From assembly GCA_041946685.1 (NCBI GenBank), contig JBHGAV010000017.1, positions 1-64,000 on the forward strand: DNA of 64,000 nt. The letters run 5' to 3'. A model generated the notes under the pieces. The model saw nothing but the letters and a program-made list of their open reading frames with translations. It did no database searches and was not told where the DNA came from. The position numbers and the translations under genes are program-made. Each line of letters starts with the position of its first letter. Position 1 is the stretch's first letter. Source of the DNA: JBHGAV01 sp041946685 (GTDB lineage Bacteria; Acidobacteriota; Terriglobia; Bryobacterales; Bryobacteraceae). Below are positions 16,771-24,687 of the stretch, in pieces.

Positions 16771-16774
16771 TGGC

Positions 16775-17362
16775 TTGCGCCACTTGTTGAGTCTGCCCAA
16801 CCTGCTGACCGTGTCGAGGTTCGTCTTGGCCCCGTGGGTGGCGCTCTCGATTCTGCACCATGAGTACCGGGCGGCTTTTTGGCTGCTGGTGGCGGCAGGA
16901 GCAACCGACGGCCTCGACGGCTTTCTGGCGAGGCGCTGCGGTCTGGTCACGCGTCTGGGGGCGCAGCTCGATCCGGTTGCCGACAAGGTGCTGCTGGCGA
17001 CCGTCTACTTGTCTCTGGTGCCGGCAAGAATCGTGCCCTTGTGGCTGGTGATCTTGATTGTGGCGCGAGACCTGTTGATTCTCTCGTTCGCCGCGGTGGC
17101 GCTCGCCGCCAGGCGCAAGGCAGAGTTTGCCCCGTCGGTCTGGGGGAAGCTGAGTACGGTGGTCCAGGTTGTAACGGGCGCCGTGGCGATCTGGGACAAG
17201 GCCTTCACGTTGCCCGGCGGCGCTCCCTGGCTTGCGGTGCTGGTGACGGTGACGGCGGCCACTACCGGCTGGAGCGGGCTTCACTACGCCTGGCGGGGCG
17301 TCCGGATGATGCGCGGCCAGAGCCGTGACGGCGCGATTGACGAGGCCGGGCCGCGAGAGTAG
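16775..17362 (+). CDS. CDP-alcohol phosphatidyltransferase (PgsA-type)
   Basis: A 195-residue membrane enzyme that transfers a phosphatidyl group from CDP-diacylglycerol to an alcohol, most likely glycerol 3-phosphate. The family signature DG-x2-AR-x8-G-x3-D-x3-D is intact (DGFLARRCGLVTRLG...LDPVAD). About five to six membrane segments follow the usual pattern. The start is TTG 16775, 4 nt after lpxC, so it is probably translationally coupled. A cardiolipin or phosphatidylinositol-type activity is possible; the sequence alone does not decide. Confidence 0.85.
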   Translation: MRHLLSLPNLLTVSRFVLAPWVALSILHHEYRAAFWLLVAAGATDGLDGFLARRCGLVTRLGAQLDPVADKVLLATVYLSLVPARIVPLWLVILIVARDLLILSFAAVALAARRKAEFAPSVWGKLSTVVQVVTGAVAIWDKAFTLPGGAPWLAVLVTVTAATTGWSGLHYAWRGVRMMRGQSRDGAIDEAGPRE

Positions 17363-17384
17363 GCTAAATGTGGTGGGTGTCTCG

Positions 17385-17945
17385 ATGACGAGGTATGTCC
17401 CATCCCGGCGCTACGTTTGGATGGGACTGGCAGCATGGTTCATGGCCGCGTTCTCGGGTTGGGCGGCCCTTACCTGGCCCATGGCCCTGCTGGGCCTCGC
17501 CTCGTTCCTGGCGTGCTCCGCCGCCCTGGCGTGGCTGGGCTTGAGACCGGCCATCGAGGTCCGCAATCAGCACCTGGTGGTCGGACGCCGCGCGGTCCCC
17601 TGGAATGAGATCCGCCGCGTGGACCGGACCGGCTGGCGATCGCCGCTGGTTGTGCGCCTCACCTTGTCCAATCTGCGTCACCTGTTGATCGTGTATGCTG
17701 GCAGCCCGGAATCCACCAGCGCGCTGCTGAGGCAGATTCGCCGCTCGGCCCGCTATGCGCTGATCGACGGCAGGCCGTATCACGAGTTCTGGGGGGAGCG
17801 GCCTGCGGTGGCGCAGCAGTGGCAGCCGCCCGAGCCGCGTTTTCGCCTGCTGAGGTCGGAGGACGAAGCGGAAGTCGAGAGACTGTACCAACGGCTGAAG
17901 ACAGTCGGACGGCTGGACTCGGCGAGGTCTTCGGACGAGACCTAA
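17385..17945 (+). CDS. Membrane protein with a PH-like domain
   Basis: A 186-residue protein with two N-terminal membrane segments (about residues 12-52). A cytoplasmic beta-rich region of the bacterial PH type follows, with AIEVRNQHLVVGRRAVPWNEIRRVDR marking its typical first strands. A hydrophilic C-terminal helix is rich in charged residues. No enzymatic motif is seen. ATG 17385 is chosen; the frame stays open further upstream but would overlap the preceding gene. Its place between a phospholipid synthase and an ElyC-like protein suggests an envelope role. Confidence 0.65.
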   Translation: MTRYVPSRRYVWMGLAAWFMAAFSGWAALTWPMALLGLASFLACSAALAWLGLRPAIEVRNQHLVVGRRAVPWNEIRRVDRTGWRSPLVVRLTLSNLRHLLIVYAGSPESTSALLRQIRRSARYALIDGRPYHEFWGERPAVAQQWQPPEPRFRLLRSEDEAEVERLYQRLKTVGRLDSARSSDET

Positions 17946-17949
17946 GCTG

Positions 17950-18549
17950 GTGGCTCACAGGTTCGCCCGGCGCCGCTGGTGGGTCGCGGCAATCCTGATG
18001 GTGGCGGTGGCTTGGGCCGCCCATCCGCTGTGGATGAGCGCCCTTGGCTGGTATCTGGTGAGGGTGGACGGCCCTTTTCACGCCGATCTCGCCGTTGTGC
18101 TGGCGGGCGATTATCGGGGGCACCGAATCCGCAAGGCCGCCGACCTTGTCCGCCAGGGTTACACGACGAAGGTGCTGGTAAGCGGCCCAGGGGGCATTTA
18201 CGGCCAAAACGAGGCGGATCTTGCGATCCGGTTCGCCGTGCTCAGAGGCGACCCGGAATCGTGGTTTGTCCCGTTCCACACATCCACCAGTTCGACCCGG
18301 CAGGAAGCCCGGGTGATCGCACCGGCGCTGCGGAGGCTGGGAGCGAAACGGATCATCCTGGTTACGAGCAACTACCACACGCGGCGGGCCGGGGGGTTGT
18401 TCCGGGCGGCCGCGCCCGATCTGGACTTCCGGGTGGTAGCAGCGGATGACGAGTTCTACCAGCCCGGCCGCTGGTGGAAATCCAGAGAGGCGCAGAAGTG
18501 TTTTGTGATGGAATGGTTGAAGACCATCACGGGGTGGTTTGGCATCTGA
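17950..18549 (+). CDS. YdcF/ElyC family (DUF218) membrane-anchored protein
   Basis: A 199-residue protein with one N-terminal membrane helix and a periplasmic DUF218 domain. Conserved elements are ADLAVVLAGDYRGHRIRKAADL, VLVSGPGG, the STRQEARVI segment and VTSNYHTRRA. E. coli ElyC affects peptidoglycan and lipid-carrier metabolism, but the biochemical activity of the family is unsettled. The start is GTG 17950, 4 nt after the preceding stop. Its end overlaps or abuts the ABC exporter gene. Function in envelope polymer synthesis is inferred from context. Confidence 0.8.
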   Translation: MAHRFARRRWWVAAILMVAVAWAAHPLWMSALGWYLVRVDGPFHADLAVVLAGDYRGHRIRKAADLVRQGYTTKVLVSGPGGIYGQNEADLAIRFAVLRGDPESWFVPFHTSTSSTRQEARVIAPALRRLGAKRIILVTSNYHTRRAGGLFRAAAPDLDFRVVAADDEFYQPGRWWKSREAQKCFVMEWLKTITGWFGI

Positions 18550-18553
18550 GCGA

Positions 18554-20299
18554 ATGCGCGAGAACCTGCGAATCCTGTGGCCGTACCTGCGACGCTACCG
18601 CCGCAGTCTGGCGCTTGGCGGCGGGGCGCTGATCCTCAAGGATGTGATGGCGGCAACGCTGCCGCTGCTGATCGGTCACGGCGTGGACTCGATGCGCGCG
18701 GAGGCGTTCAACCTGGAGCTGGTTCTCAAGTTCGCCGCGGCCATCGTGGGGCTCTCGGTCGTTAAGGGCTTCTTCCAATACTGGATGCGCGTGATCCTCA
18801 TCGGGGTCTCCCGGGATGTCGAGTTTGACCTGCGCAACGACTTCTTCCGACACCTGACCGAACTCAGCTCCGATTTCTTCTCGCGGACGCGCACGGGCGA
18901 CATCATGGCCCGCGCCACCAACGATTTGAATGCGGTGCGAATGATGGTCGGCCCCGGCGTGATGTACTCGGTGGAGACCGCCTGCGCGGTCGTGCTGTCG
19001 GTTTCGGTGATGCTCAGCGTGGATTGGAGGCTCACGCTTCTGTCGCTCGCGCCGGCGCCGCTGATCAGCCTGATCGTGAGCTACTTTGGGCGCCGGATTC
19101 ACGCGAGGTTCGACCGGATCCAGGCCATGTTCTCCGACATCAGCAGCCGCACCCAGGAGAATATCGCCGGGGTCAGGGTGGTGCGTGCCTACGCGCAGGA
19201 GGAGGCCGAGCAGCGCCAGTTCGAGGCGCTCAACCGGGAGTACGTGAGCCAGAACATCCGCCTGGCACGGCTGTCAGGCGCCTTCATGCCGCTGCTGCAG
19301 GCGCTGGTGGGCGTGACCTTGCTGATTGTCCTCTGGGTGGGAGGGACCGGGCTGCTCGCCGGCCGCATCACCCTGGGCCAGTTCGTGATGTTCAATACCT
19401 ACCTGGTCATGCTGGTGTGGCCCATGATAGCGATCGGCTGGGTAGTGAACCTGGCGCAGCGCGGCACCGCCAGCCTTGCCAGGATCAACGCCATCATGCA
19501 GGAAGTCCCCTCGATCGCGGGACCTGCCGTGGCGCGCGACCCGGGAGGACCCCTGCGGGGAGAGATCGAGTTCCGGCGGGTGTCGGTGGAGTACGGCACG
19601 GGCAAACCGCTCGACGGCATCAGTCTGCGCATCCCCGAAGGGGCAACGGTGGCCATTGTCGGGCATACAGGCAGCGGGAAGACGACACTGGTCGAGTTGA
19701 TACCACGGATCATGGACCCGACGTCGGGATGCGTTCTGGTCGACGGGATCGACGTGCGCGACTACTCTCCTTCCTGGTTGCGCCGCCAGATCGGCTTTGT
19801 GCCGCAGGAGACCATGCTGTTCAGCGCCACGCTGGCCGAGAACATCGCTTTCGGCATGGAGGAGGCATCGCGCGAGGAGATTCAACGCGCCGCCCGGCTC
19901 GCCGGGCTGGAGCCGGACATCGAGTCATTCCCCGCGGGGCTGGACACGGTGATCGGCGAGCGGGGCATCACGCTCTCCGGAGGCCAGAAACAGCGGACAG
20001 CGATCGCCCGCGCCGTCCTGAGAAACCCGCGAATCCTCATCCTGGACGATGCGTTGTCCAGCGTGGACACGGTGACCGAAGATCGGATCCTCAGCGGCCT
20101 GGCGGAGGTCATGCGGGGCCGCACCACCATCCTGATCTCGCACCGGGTCTCCACCGTCCGAAACGCGGACGTGATCTTCGTCGTGGAGAAGGGTAGAATC
20201 GCAGAACAGGGCACACATGAGGAGTTGCTGCGGCTGGGCGGCTACTATGCGGACTTGCACGAGAAACAGCTCCTTGAAGAGGAGTTGGAGTCCATCTAG
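18554..20299 (+). CDS. MsbA/MdlB-type ABC exporter (fused permease and ATPase)
   Basis: A 581-residue half-transporter with six membrane helices (about 1-315) followed by an ATPase domain. The ATPase has Walker A GHTGSGKTT, the Q-loop region IGFVPQE, the signature LSGGQKQR, Walker B ILILDDALSSVD and the H-loop ISHRVS. It should work as a homodimer exporting a lipid or other amphiphile from the inner membrane. ATG 18554 is used; TTG 18539, which overlaps the previous gene by 11 nt, is also in frame. Its position behind lpxC, pgsA-like and elyC-like genes makes a lipid substrate (lipid A core or a phospholipid) plausible, but this is inference. Confidence 0.85.
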   Translation: MRENLRILWPYLRRYRRSLALGGGALILKDVMAATLPLLIGHGVDSMRAEAFNLELVLKFAAAIVGLSVVKGFFQYWMRVILIGVSRDVEFDLRNDFFRHLTELSSDFFSRTRTGDIMARATNDLNAVRMMVGPGVMYSVETACAVVLSVSVMLSVDWRLTLLSLAPAPLISLIVSYFGRRIHARFDRIQAMFSDISSRTQENIAGVRVVRAYAQEEAEQRQFEALNREYVSQNIRLARLSGAFMPLLQALVGVTLLIVLWVGGTGLLAGRITLGQFVMFNTYLVMLVWPMIAIGWVVNLAQRGTASLARINAIMQEVPSIAGPAVARDPGGPLRGEIEFRRVSVEYGTGKPLDGISLRIPEGATVAIVGHTGSGKTTLVELIPRIMDPTSGCVLVDGIDVRDYSPSWLRRQIGFVPQETMLFSATLAENIAFGMEEASREEIQRAARLAGLEPDIESFPAGLDTVIGERGITLSGGQKQRTAIARAVLRNPRILILDDALSSVDTVTEDRILSGLAEVMRGRTTILISHRVSTVRNADVIFVVEKGRIAEQGTHEELLRLGGYYADLHEKQLLEEELESI

Positions 20300-20326
20300 A
20301 AGAATCTCCTGGACGGCGGGAGACGC

Positions 20327-21283
20327 ATGACGAAGCTGACAGGGAAGCGGATCGTGGTCACGGGGGGGGCGGGTTTCCTCGGGAGCCACCTGGTAGAGAT
20401 GCTGATGTCGCGCGGCTGCCGGAATGTTTTTGTCCCCAAGGTTGAGGAGTACGATCTCACGCGTCCAGAGGCGGTCGAACGCCTGTTTCAGCAGGCCCGG
20501 CCGGAGGTGCTGATCCACCTGGCGGCCGTGGTGGGCGGCATCGGCGCCAACCGCGAGAATCCGGGGCGGTTCTTCTTTGAGAACGCAATGATGGGGATCC
20601 AGGTGATCGACGGCGCCCGCCGCTATGGCGTCGAGAAGACCGTGGTCCTGGGCACGATCTGCGCGTATCCCAAGTTTACGCCAGTTCCGTTCCGCGAGGA
20701 CGACCTCTGGTACGGCTACCCGGAGGAGACCAATGCGCCCTACGGCATCGCCAAGAAGGCGCTGCTGGTCCAGTGCCAGGCGTGCAGGAAGGAGTACGGC
20801 ATGAACGCCGTGTTCCTCCTGCCCGTGAACCTCTACGGGCCGGGAGACAACTTCCATCCCGCCACCAGCCACGGTATCCCTGCACTTATCCGGAAGTGCA
20901 TGGAAGCAGCCGAGGGTGGGCAGGACGAGGTCGGGGTCTGGGGGGACGGTTCGCCGACCAGGGAATTCCTCTACGTGACCGACGCCGCCGAGGGGATCAT
21001 CGCCGCCACCGAGCGTTACGACAAGCCGGAGCCGGTGAATCTCGGCAGCGGGTGGGAGATCTCAATCCGCGACTTAGCCGCGAAGATCGCGGGCATGACG
21101 GGATTCACGGGCCGCATTGTCTTCGACACCACCAAGCCCAACGGGCAGCCGCGGCGCCGCCTGGACGTCACGCGAGCCGAGCGCGAGTTCGGTTTTCGCG
21201 CCAGGACGCCATTCGACGAGGGGCTTCGTAAGACGATCGACTGGTACAGGGCCACGCGGCGGCTCCGGGGAGCCGCTGTCTAG
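20327..21283 (+). CDS. GDP-L-fucose synthase-like epimerase/reductase
   Basis: A 318-residue extended SDR enzyme. It has the nucleotide-binding VTGGAGFLGSHLVE, the GFS-type segment HLAAVVGGIGANRENPG, a Cys in GTICAYPK at the position of the catalytic Cys of WcaG, the YGIAKKALL active-site Tyr/Lys and LPVNLYGPGDNF. It should convert GDP-4-keto-6-deoxymannose to GDP-L-fucose or perform a similar reaction on a related NDP sugar. No gmd (GDP-mannose dehydratase) is in the window. It begins 28 nt after the exporter gene, and HutI-like follows 2 nt after its stop. Confidence 0.82.
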   Translation: MTKLTGKRIVVTGGAGFLGSHLVEMLMSRGCRNVFVPKVEEYDLTRPEAVERLFQQARPEVLIHLAAVVGGIGANRENPGRFFFENAMMGIQVIDGARRYGVEKTVVLGTICAYPKFTPVPFREDDLWYGYPEETNAPYGIAKKALLVQCQACRKEYGMNAVFLLPVNLYGPGDNFHPATSHGIPALIRKCMEAAEGGQDEVGVWGDGSPTREFLYVTDAAEGIIAATERYDKPEPVNLGSGWEISIRDLAAKIAGMTGFTGRIVFDTTKPNGQPRRRLDVTRAEREFGFRARTPFDEGLRKTIDWYRATRRLRGAAV

Positions 21284-21285
21284 CT

Positions 21286-22416
21286 GTGCCTTCCAGGGAA
21301 GCCGTTCTTGTCCGTGGGGCGCGTCAACTGGTCACGCTGCGAGGCCCGCGGTGCCCCCGGCGCGGGACGGCTCTCGGTGAGCTGGGGATCATTCATGACG
21401 GGGCGATGCTGGTGCGTGACGGGCGCATCGTAGCCGTCGGCCAGGGCCGCCGGGTTGAGAACCTGGCCGACGCCCGCAGCGCGGCGGAGATTGACGCCAC
21501 CGGAAGGGTGGTGCTGCCCGGCTTTGTCGATTCCCACACCCACCTGGTGCCGGTGGACGCCGAGGCTATGTCCTCACGAGCGCTGGCACGGCAGGCCGAG
21601 GGCCGCATCCGCATGTTCGTGCGGCACGGCACCACGACGCTGGAGGCGAAGGCGGGGCAGATCAAGACCCTGCGCGTCCTGGCCAGGCTGGACAGCTTCC
21701 TCATCTCGTTGGTCCCCACCTACCTGGGCGGGCTGGTGCACGCGGCTCCGGGCGAGGAACTGGCGGAGATGATCTTTGCCGTCGCGCGCCACCGGCTTGC
21801 GCGGTTTGCCGACGTCAACTGCGGGCGCCACGGACTCGGCGTCGACGATGCCCGCCACGCTCTGGAGACGGCACGGCAGGCGGGCTTGGGATTGAAGGTT
21901 CATGCGGAGCAGCACTCCCCCTCCGTCGGCGTGCGCCTGGCCGTGGAGTGCGGGGCGACAAGCGCCGCCAACCTGGAAGCCGCGGAAGAGGACGACATCG
22001 CTATCCTGGCGGAGTCTTCGACCGTCGCGACGCTGCTGCCGGGCAGGACGTTCTACCTTGGGTTGGATCACCACGCCCCCGCGCGCGCCCTCATCGACCG
22101 CGGCGTCGCCGTGGCGCTCGCGACTGGCTTCCATCCGGCGACCAGCCCCACCTGCAGCATGCAGATGGTGATGTCGCTGGCCTGTACACAGTTGGCGATG
22201 ACTCCCGCCGAAGCCATTGCCGCCGCCACCATCAACGGCGCCCATGCGCTGGGGATGGCGGACCAGACCGGCTCGCTCGAGGCCGGCAAACTCGCCGATT
22301 TCACCCTGTTCGATGTGTCCGACTACCGTGAGATCCCGTGCCAGTTCGGCGTAAACCTGGCCGTGCTGACCGTGAAGGGAGGCGTTGTGATCTACCGGCA
22401 GGGGGAGACGCCTTGA
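21286..22416 (+). CDS. HutI-like amidohydrolase with altered active site
   Basis: A 376-residue amidohydrolase whose C-terminal half follows imidazolonepropionase (HutI) closely (LLPGRTFYLG...ALID, then SMQMVMSLACTQLAMTPAEA). The first metal ligands are kept (DSHTHLV, His84 and His86) and so is His206 in KVHAEQ. However, the ATDFNPG motif reads ATGFHPA, replacing the metal-ligand Asp with Gly281. SADH reads SAAN (Asn229), and the HADE Glu is Gln209. The substrate-loop region GGSRE...GGGI is missing. Activity as HutI is therefore doubtful. The start is GTG 21286. Its stop overlaps the formiminotransferase start, which suggests a linked function. Confidence 0.75.
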   Translation: MPSREAVLVRGARQLVTLRGPRCPRRGTALGELGIIHDGAMLVRDGRIVAVGQGRRVENLADARSAAEIDATGRVVLPGFVDSHTHLVPVDAEAMSSRALARQAEGRIRMFVRHGTTTLEAKAGQIKTLRVLARLDSFLISLVPTYLGGLVHAAPGEELAEMIFAVARHRLARFADVNCGRHGLGVDDARHALETARQAGLGLKVHAEQHSPSVGVRLAVECGATSAANLEAAEEDDIAILAESSTVATLLPGRTFYLGLDHHAPARALIDRGVAVALATGFHPATSPTCSMQMVMSLACTQLAMTPAEAIAAATINGAHALGMADQTGSLEAGKLADFTLFDVSDYREIPCQFGVNLAVLTVKGGVVIYRQGETP

Positions 22417-23327
22417 AGGCCGGACTGATCGAATGCGTCCCGAACTTTTCGGAGGGCAGGGACGCCCTGGTCGTGGATGCGATCGCGTCCGCCATTCGGG
22501 ACGTCGCCGGGGTGGCGCTGCTGGACCGGAACCTGGACGCCGATCACAACCGCTCCGTGATCACATTCGCGGGCGGGCCGGAGGCGGTCGCCGAGGCTGC
22601 GGTGCGCGGAGTGGCGGAGGCGGCGAGGCTCATCGATCTCACCCGCCACCAAGGCGTGCATCCCAGAATCGGGGCCGCCGATGTTGTGCCCTTTGTCCCC
22701 CTGGGCACGACGAGACTGGCAGATTGCGTGACCATCGCGCGAAGCGTGGGGGAGCGCATTTGGAACGACCTGGGCATCCCGGTTTACTTTTACGAGGCGG
22801 CGGCTCTGCGGGACGACCGCCGCAACCTGGCCGAGCTGCGGCGGGGCCAGTTTGAAGGGCTCTTGGAGGGTGGGCTTGCGAGCCCGCTGAGGCGGCCTGA
22901 TCTCGGGGGCGATCGGCCGCATCCGACCGCGGGAGTAACGGCTGTGGGCGCCCGGAAGTTCCTCATCGCCTACAACATAAATCTGGCTACGAAGGACGTG
23001 GACATTGCCCGCCGGATTGCCAGGAGGATCCGGCAATCGTCTGGAGGCTTTCGGCACGTCAAGGCCATGGGGGTGCTGCTGGAGTCGCAAGGGCTCACCC
23101 AGGTTTCGATGAATCTCACCGATTTCGAAGAAACGCCCGTTGATTCGGTCTTCGAGGCCGTGGAGCAAGAAGCCGCGCGGCGCGGCGTGAAGGTGGCTTC
23201 GAGCGAGATCGTCGGCCTCGTTCCGAAGCGGGCCTTTGAGATGGCGCCGGAGTTCTACCGCCGCGCCGCCAACTTCCACCCCGGCGTGGTGCTGGAAAAC
23301 CGGCTGGCGGAGATACAATCGAAGTAG
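22413..23327 (+). CDS. ftcD: Glutamate formiminotransferase
   Basis: A 304-residue cytoplasmic enzyme that moves the formimino group of N-formiminoglutamate, the product of HutI, to tetrahydrofolate. Signatures are the N-terminus IECVPNFSEGRD, LDRNLDADHNRSVIT, HPRIGAADVVPFVPL and TAVGARKFLIAYNINL. It corresponds to the transferase domain only, without the cyclodeaminase domain found in fused FTCD, as in many bacteria. TTG 22413 is the natural start, overlapping the upstream stop by 4 bp; further upstream the frame has no matching sequence. lipA begins on its last base. Confidence 0.9.
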   Translation: MKAGLIECVPNFSEGRDALVVDAIASAIRDVAGVALLDRNLDADHNRSVITFAGGPEAVAEAAVRGVAEAARLIDLTRHQGVHPRIGAADVVPFVPLGTTRLADCVTIARSVGERIWNDLGIPVYFYEAAALRDDRRNLAELRRGQFEGLLEGGLASPLRRPDLGGDRPHPTAGVTAVGARKFLIAYNINLATKDVDIARRIARRIRQSSGGFRHVKAMGVLLESQGLTQVSMNLTDFEETPVDSVFEAVEQEAARRGVKVASSEIVGLVPKRAFEMAPEFYRRAANFHPGVVLENRLAEIQSK

Positions 23328-24193
23328 TGCTCGTCAGCATTGCTCCCAAGACCCGCCGGCCGGAATGGCTGCGCGTGCGCGCGCCGGGCGGGGAGAACTG
23401 GCGCGACGTGAAATCGCTGGTCGAGTCTCTCCGCCTCCACACGGTTTGCGAGAGCGCCCGCTGTCCGAATGTGGGCGAGTGCTGGAACCAGCGCACGGCC
23501 ACCTTCATGATCCTGGGCAACGTCTGCACCCGCCGCTGCGGGTTTTGCGCCGTCCAGAAAGGCGCCCCGCTGCCGGTGGATTACGGCGAGCCGACGCGGG
23601 TCGCGGAAGCGGCCGCGGCTCTGGGTCTTCGCTACGCCGTCATCACCAGCGTGAACCGGGACGACCGCAAGGATGGAGGGGCCGAGATGTTCGCCCTGAC
23701 CATCCGCGCCATCCGTGAGAGGATTCCGGTCTGCAAGGTGGAGGTGCTCATTCCGGACTTCCAGGGATCCCACGCCGCCATGGACATGGTGCTCGAGGCC
23801 GCGCCCGACGTACTGAACCACAACCTGGAGACCGTGAAACGGCTCTACCGGCAGGCACGCTCCGGCGCGCGTTACGAGCGGAGCCTGGAGATCCTGGCTT
23901 ACGCCAAGGCTGCACGCCCCTCTATTCCCACCAAGTCCGGGATTATGGTCGGACTAGGGGAGACAATGGACGAGGCCCTGGAAGCGATGCGGGACCTGCG
24001 CGAGCACCGGGTGGACATCCTCACCGTGGGCCAGTATTTGCAGCCGGGCCGGCAGCACCTGCCTGTGACCCGGTACGTCACGCCGCCCGAGTTTGACCAA
24101 CTCCGCCAAGCCGGCCGCGAGATGGGCTTCTCTCACGTGGAATCCGGCCCGCTGGTCCGCAGTTCCTACCACGCCGCCGACGTTGTATCCTAG
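23327..24193 (+). CDS. lipA: Lipoyl synthase
   Basis: A 288-residue radical SAM enzyme that inserts two sulfurs into the octanoyl chain on lipoyl domains. It has both cluster motifs: CESARCPNVGEC for the auxiliary cluster and CTRRCGFC for the radical SAM cluster. The C-terminal RSSYHA, which ligates the auxiliary cluster through Ser, is present. GTG 23327 shares its first base with the preceding stop codon. Length is normal. No lipB or lipoate-dependent dehydrogenase gene is adjacent. Confidence 0.95.
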   Translation: MLVSIAPKTRRPEWLRVRAPGGENWRDVKSLVESLRLHTVCESARCPNVGECWNQRTATFMILGNVCTRRCGFCAVQKGAPLPVDYGEPTRVAEAAAALGLRYAVITSVNRDDRKDGGAEMFALTIRAIRERIPVCKVEVLIPDFQGSHAAMDMVLEAAPDVLNHNLETVKRLYRQARSGARYERSLEILAYAKAARPSIPTKSGIMVGLGETMDEALEAMRDLREHRVDILTVGQYLQPGRQHLPVTRYVTPPEFDQLRQAGREMGFSHVESGPLVRSSYHAADVVS

Positions 24194-24198
24194 GCGAC

Positions 24199-24582
24199 AT
24201 GGCAATTGCGATGCGCCTCCACCACTATTTCCTTGTTCCCGTTCTGCTCGGCTCCTTGGCATTGGTTACGCTCACCGCCGCCCAGAAGAAGAAGGTATCG
24301 CCTCCGCCCAAGTACACGATCTCCGGAACGATTACCGGACTTGGCGCTAACCACCGGGCCAGAGTGGTGGCGACCTCATCTAACCACCCCCAACGTGGGG
24401 CCTACACGCGTGAGGACGGAAGCTACACCCTTCAATCGGTGTACGCCGGCTCGTACTCGGTTCGGCCAACCCACGCAGGCTACCGCTTCACGCCGAGCTT
24501 CCACACGGTGGCGGTGACCACGGCCGACCGGGTGGAGATCAACTTTGTGGCCACTCCGCTGCCGACCAAGAGCAAACGGTAG
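24199..24582 (+). CDS. Small secreted carboxypeptidase-regulatory-like domain protein
   Basis: A 127-residue protein with an N-terminal signal peptide (hydrophobic core at about 10-27, cleavage near LTAAQ). It has a single beta-sandwich of the carboxypeptidase regulatory-like type, marked by ISGTITGLG, the DGSYTLQSVYAGSYSV turn and the FTPSFHTVAV edge strand. A short basic tail ends the protein. Such domains often bind carbohydrate or occur as spacers; a lone copy of this size has no assigned function. It starts 5 nt after lipA; a second in-frame ATG lies at 24211. Confidence 0.65.
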   Translation: MAIAMRLHHYFLVPVLLGSLALVTLTAAQKKKVSPPPKYTISGTITGLGANHRARVVATSSNHPQRGAYTREDGSYTLQSVYAGSYSVRPTHAGYRFTPSFHTVAVTTADRVEINFVATPLPTKSKR

Positions 24583-24610
24583 GTCCTCACCACCCTCCCG
24601 CTCCCGGCAG

Positions 24611-24626
24611 TGTGACTGAAGTCATA
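24611..24626. promoter_or_regulatory. CRP/FNR-type site (TGTGA-N6-TCATA) upstream of norZ
   Basis: The site matches the CRP consensus TGTGA-N6-TCACA at nine of ten positions and contains a perfect inner dyad TGACT-GA-AGTCA. A -10-like CATACT lies at 24649-24654, which puts a start point near 24661 and the site centre about 42 nt upstream, the position of a class II activator. No good -35 is seen, as expected for such a promoter. Confidence 0.5.
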
Positions 24627-24687
24627 GTCGCCCTGAAGCGGCCGCCCTCATACTGAGAGTTGGCCGTTTTCTTCTGAGGAGGGTTGG

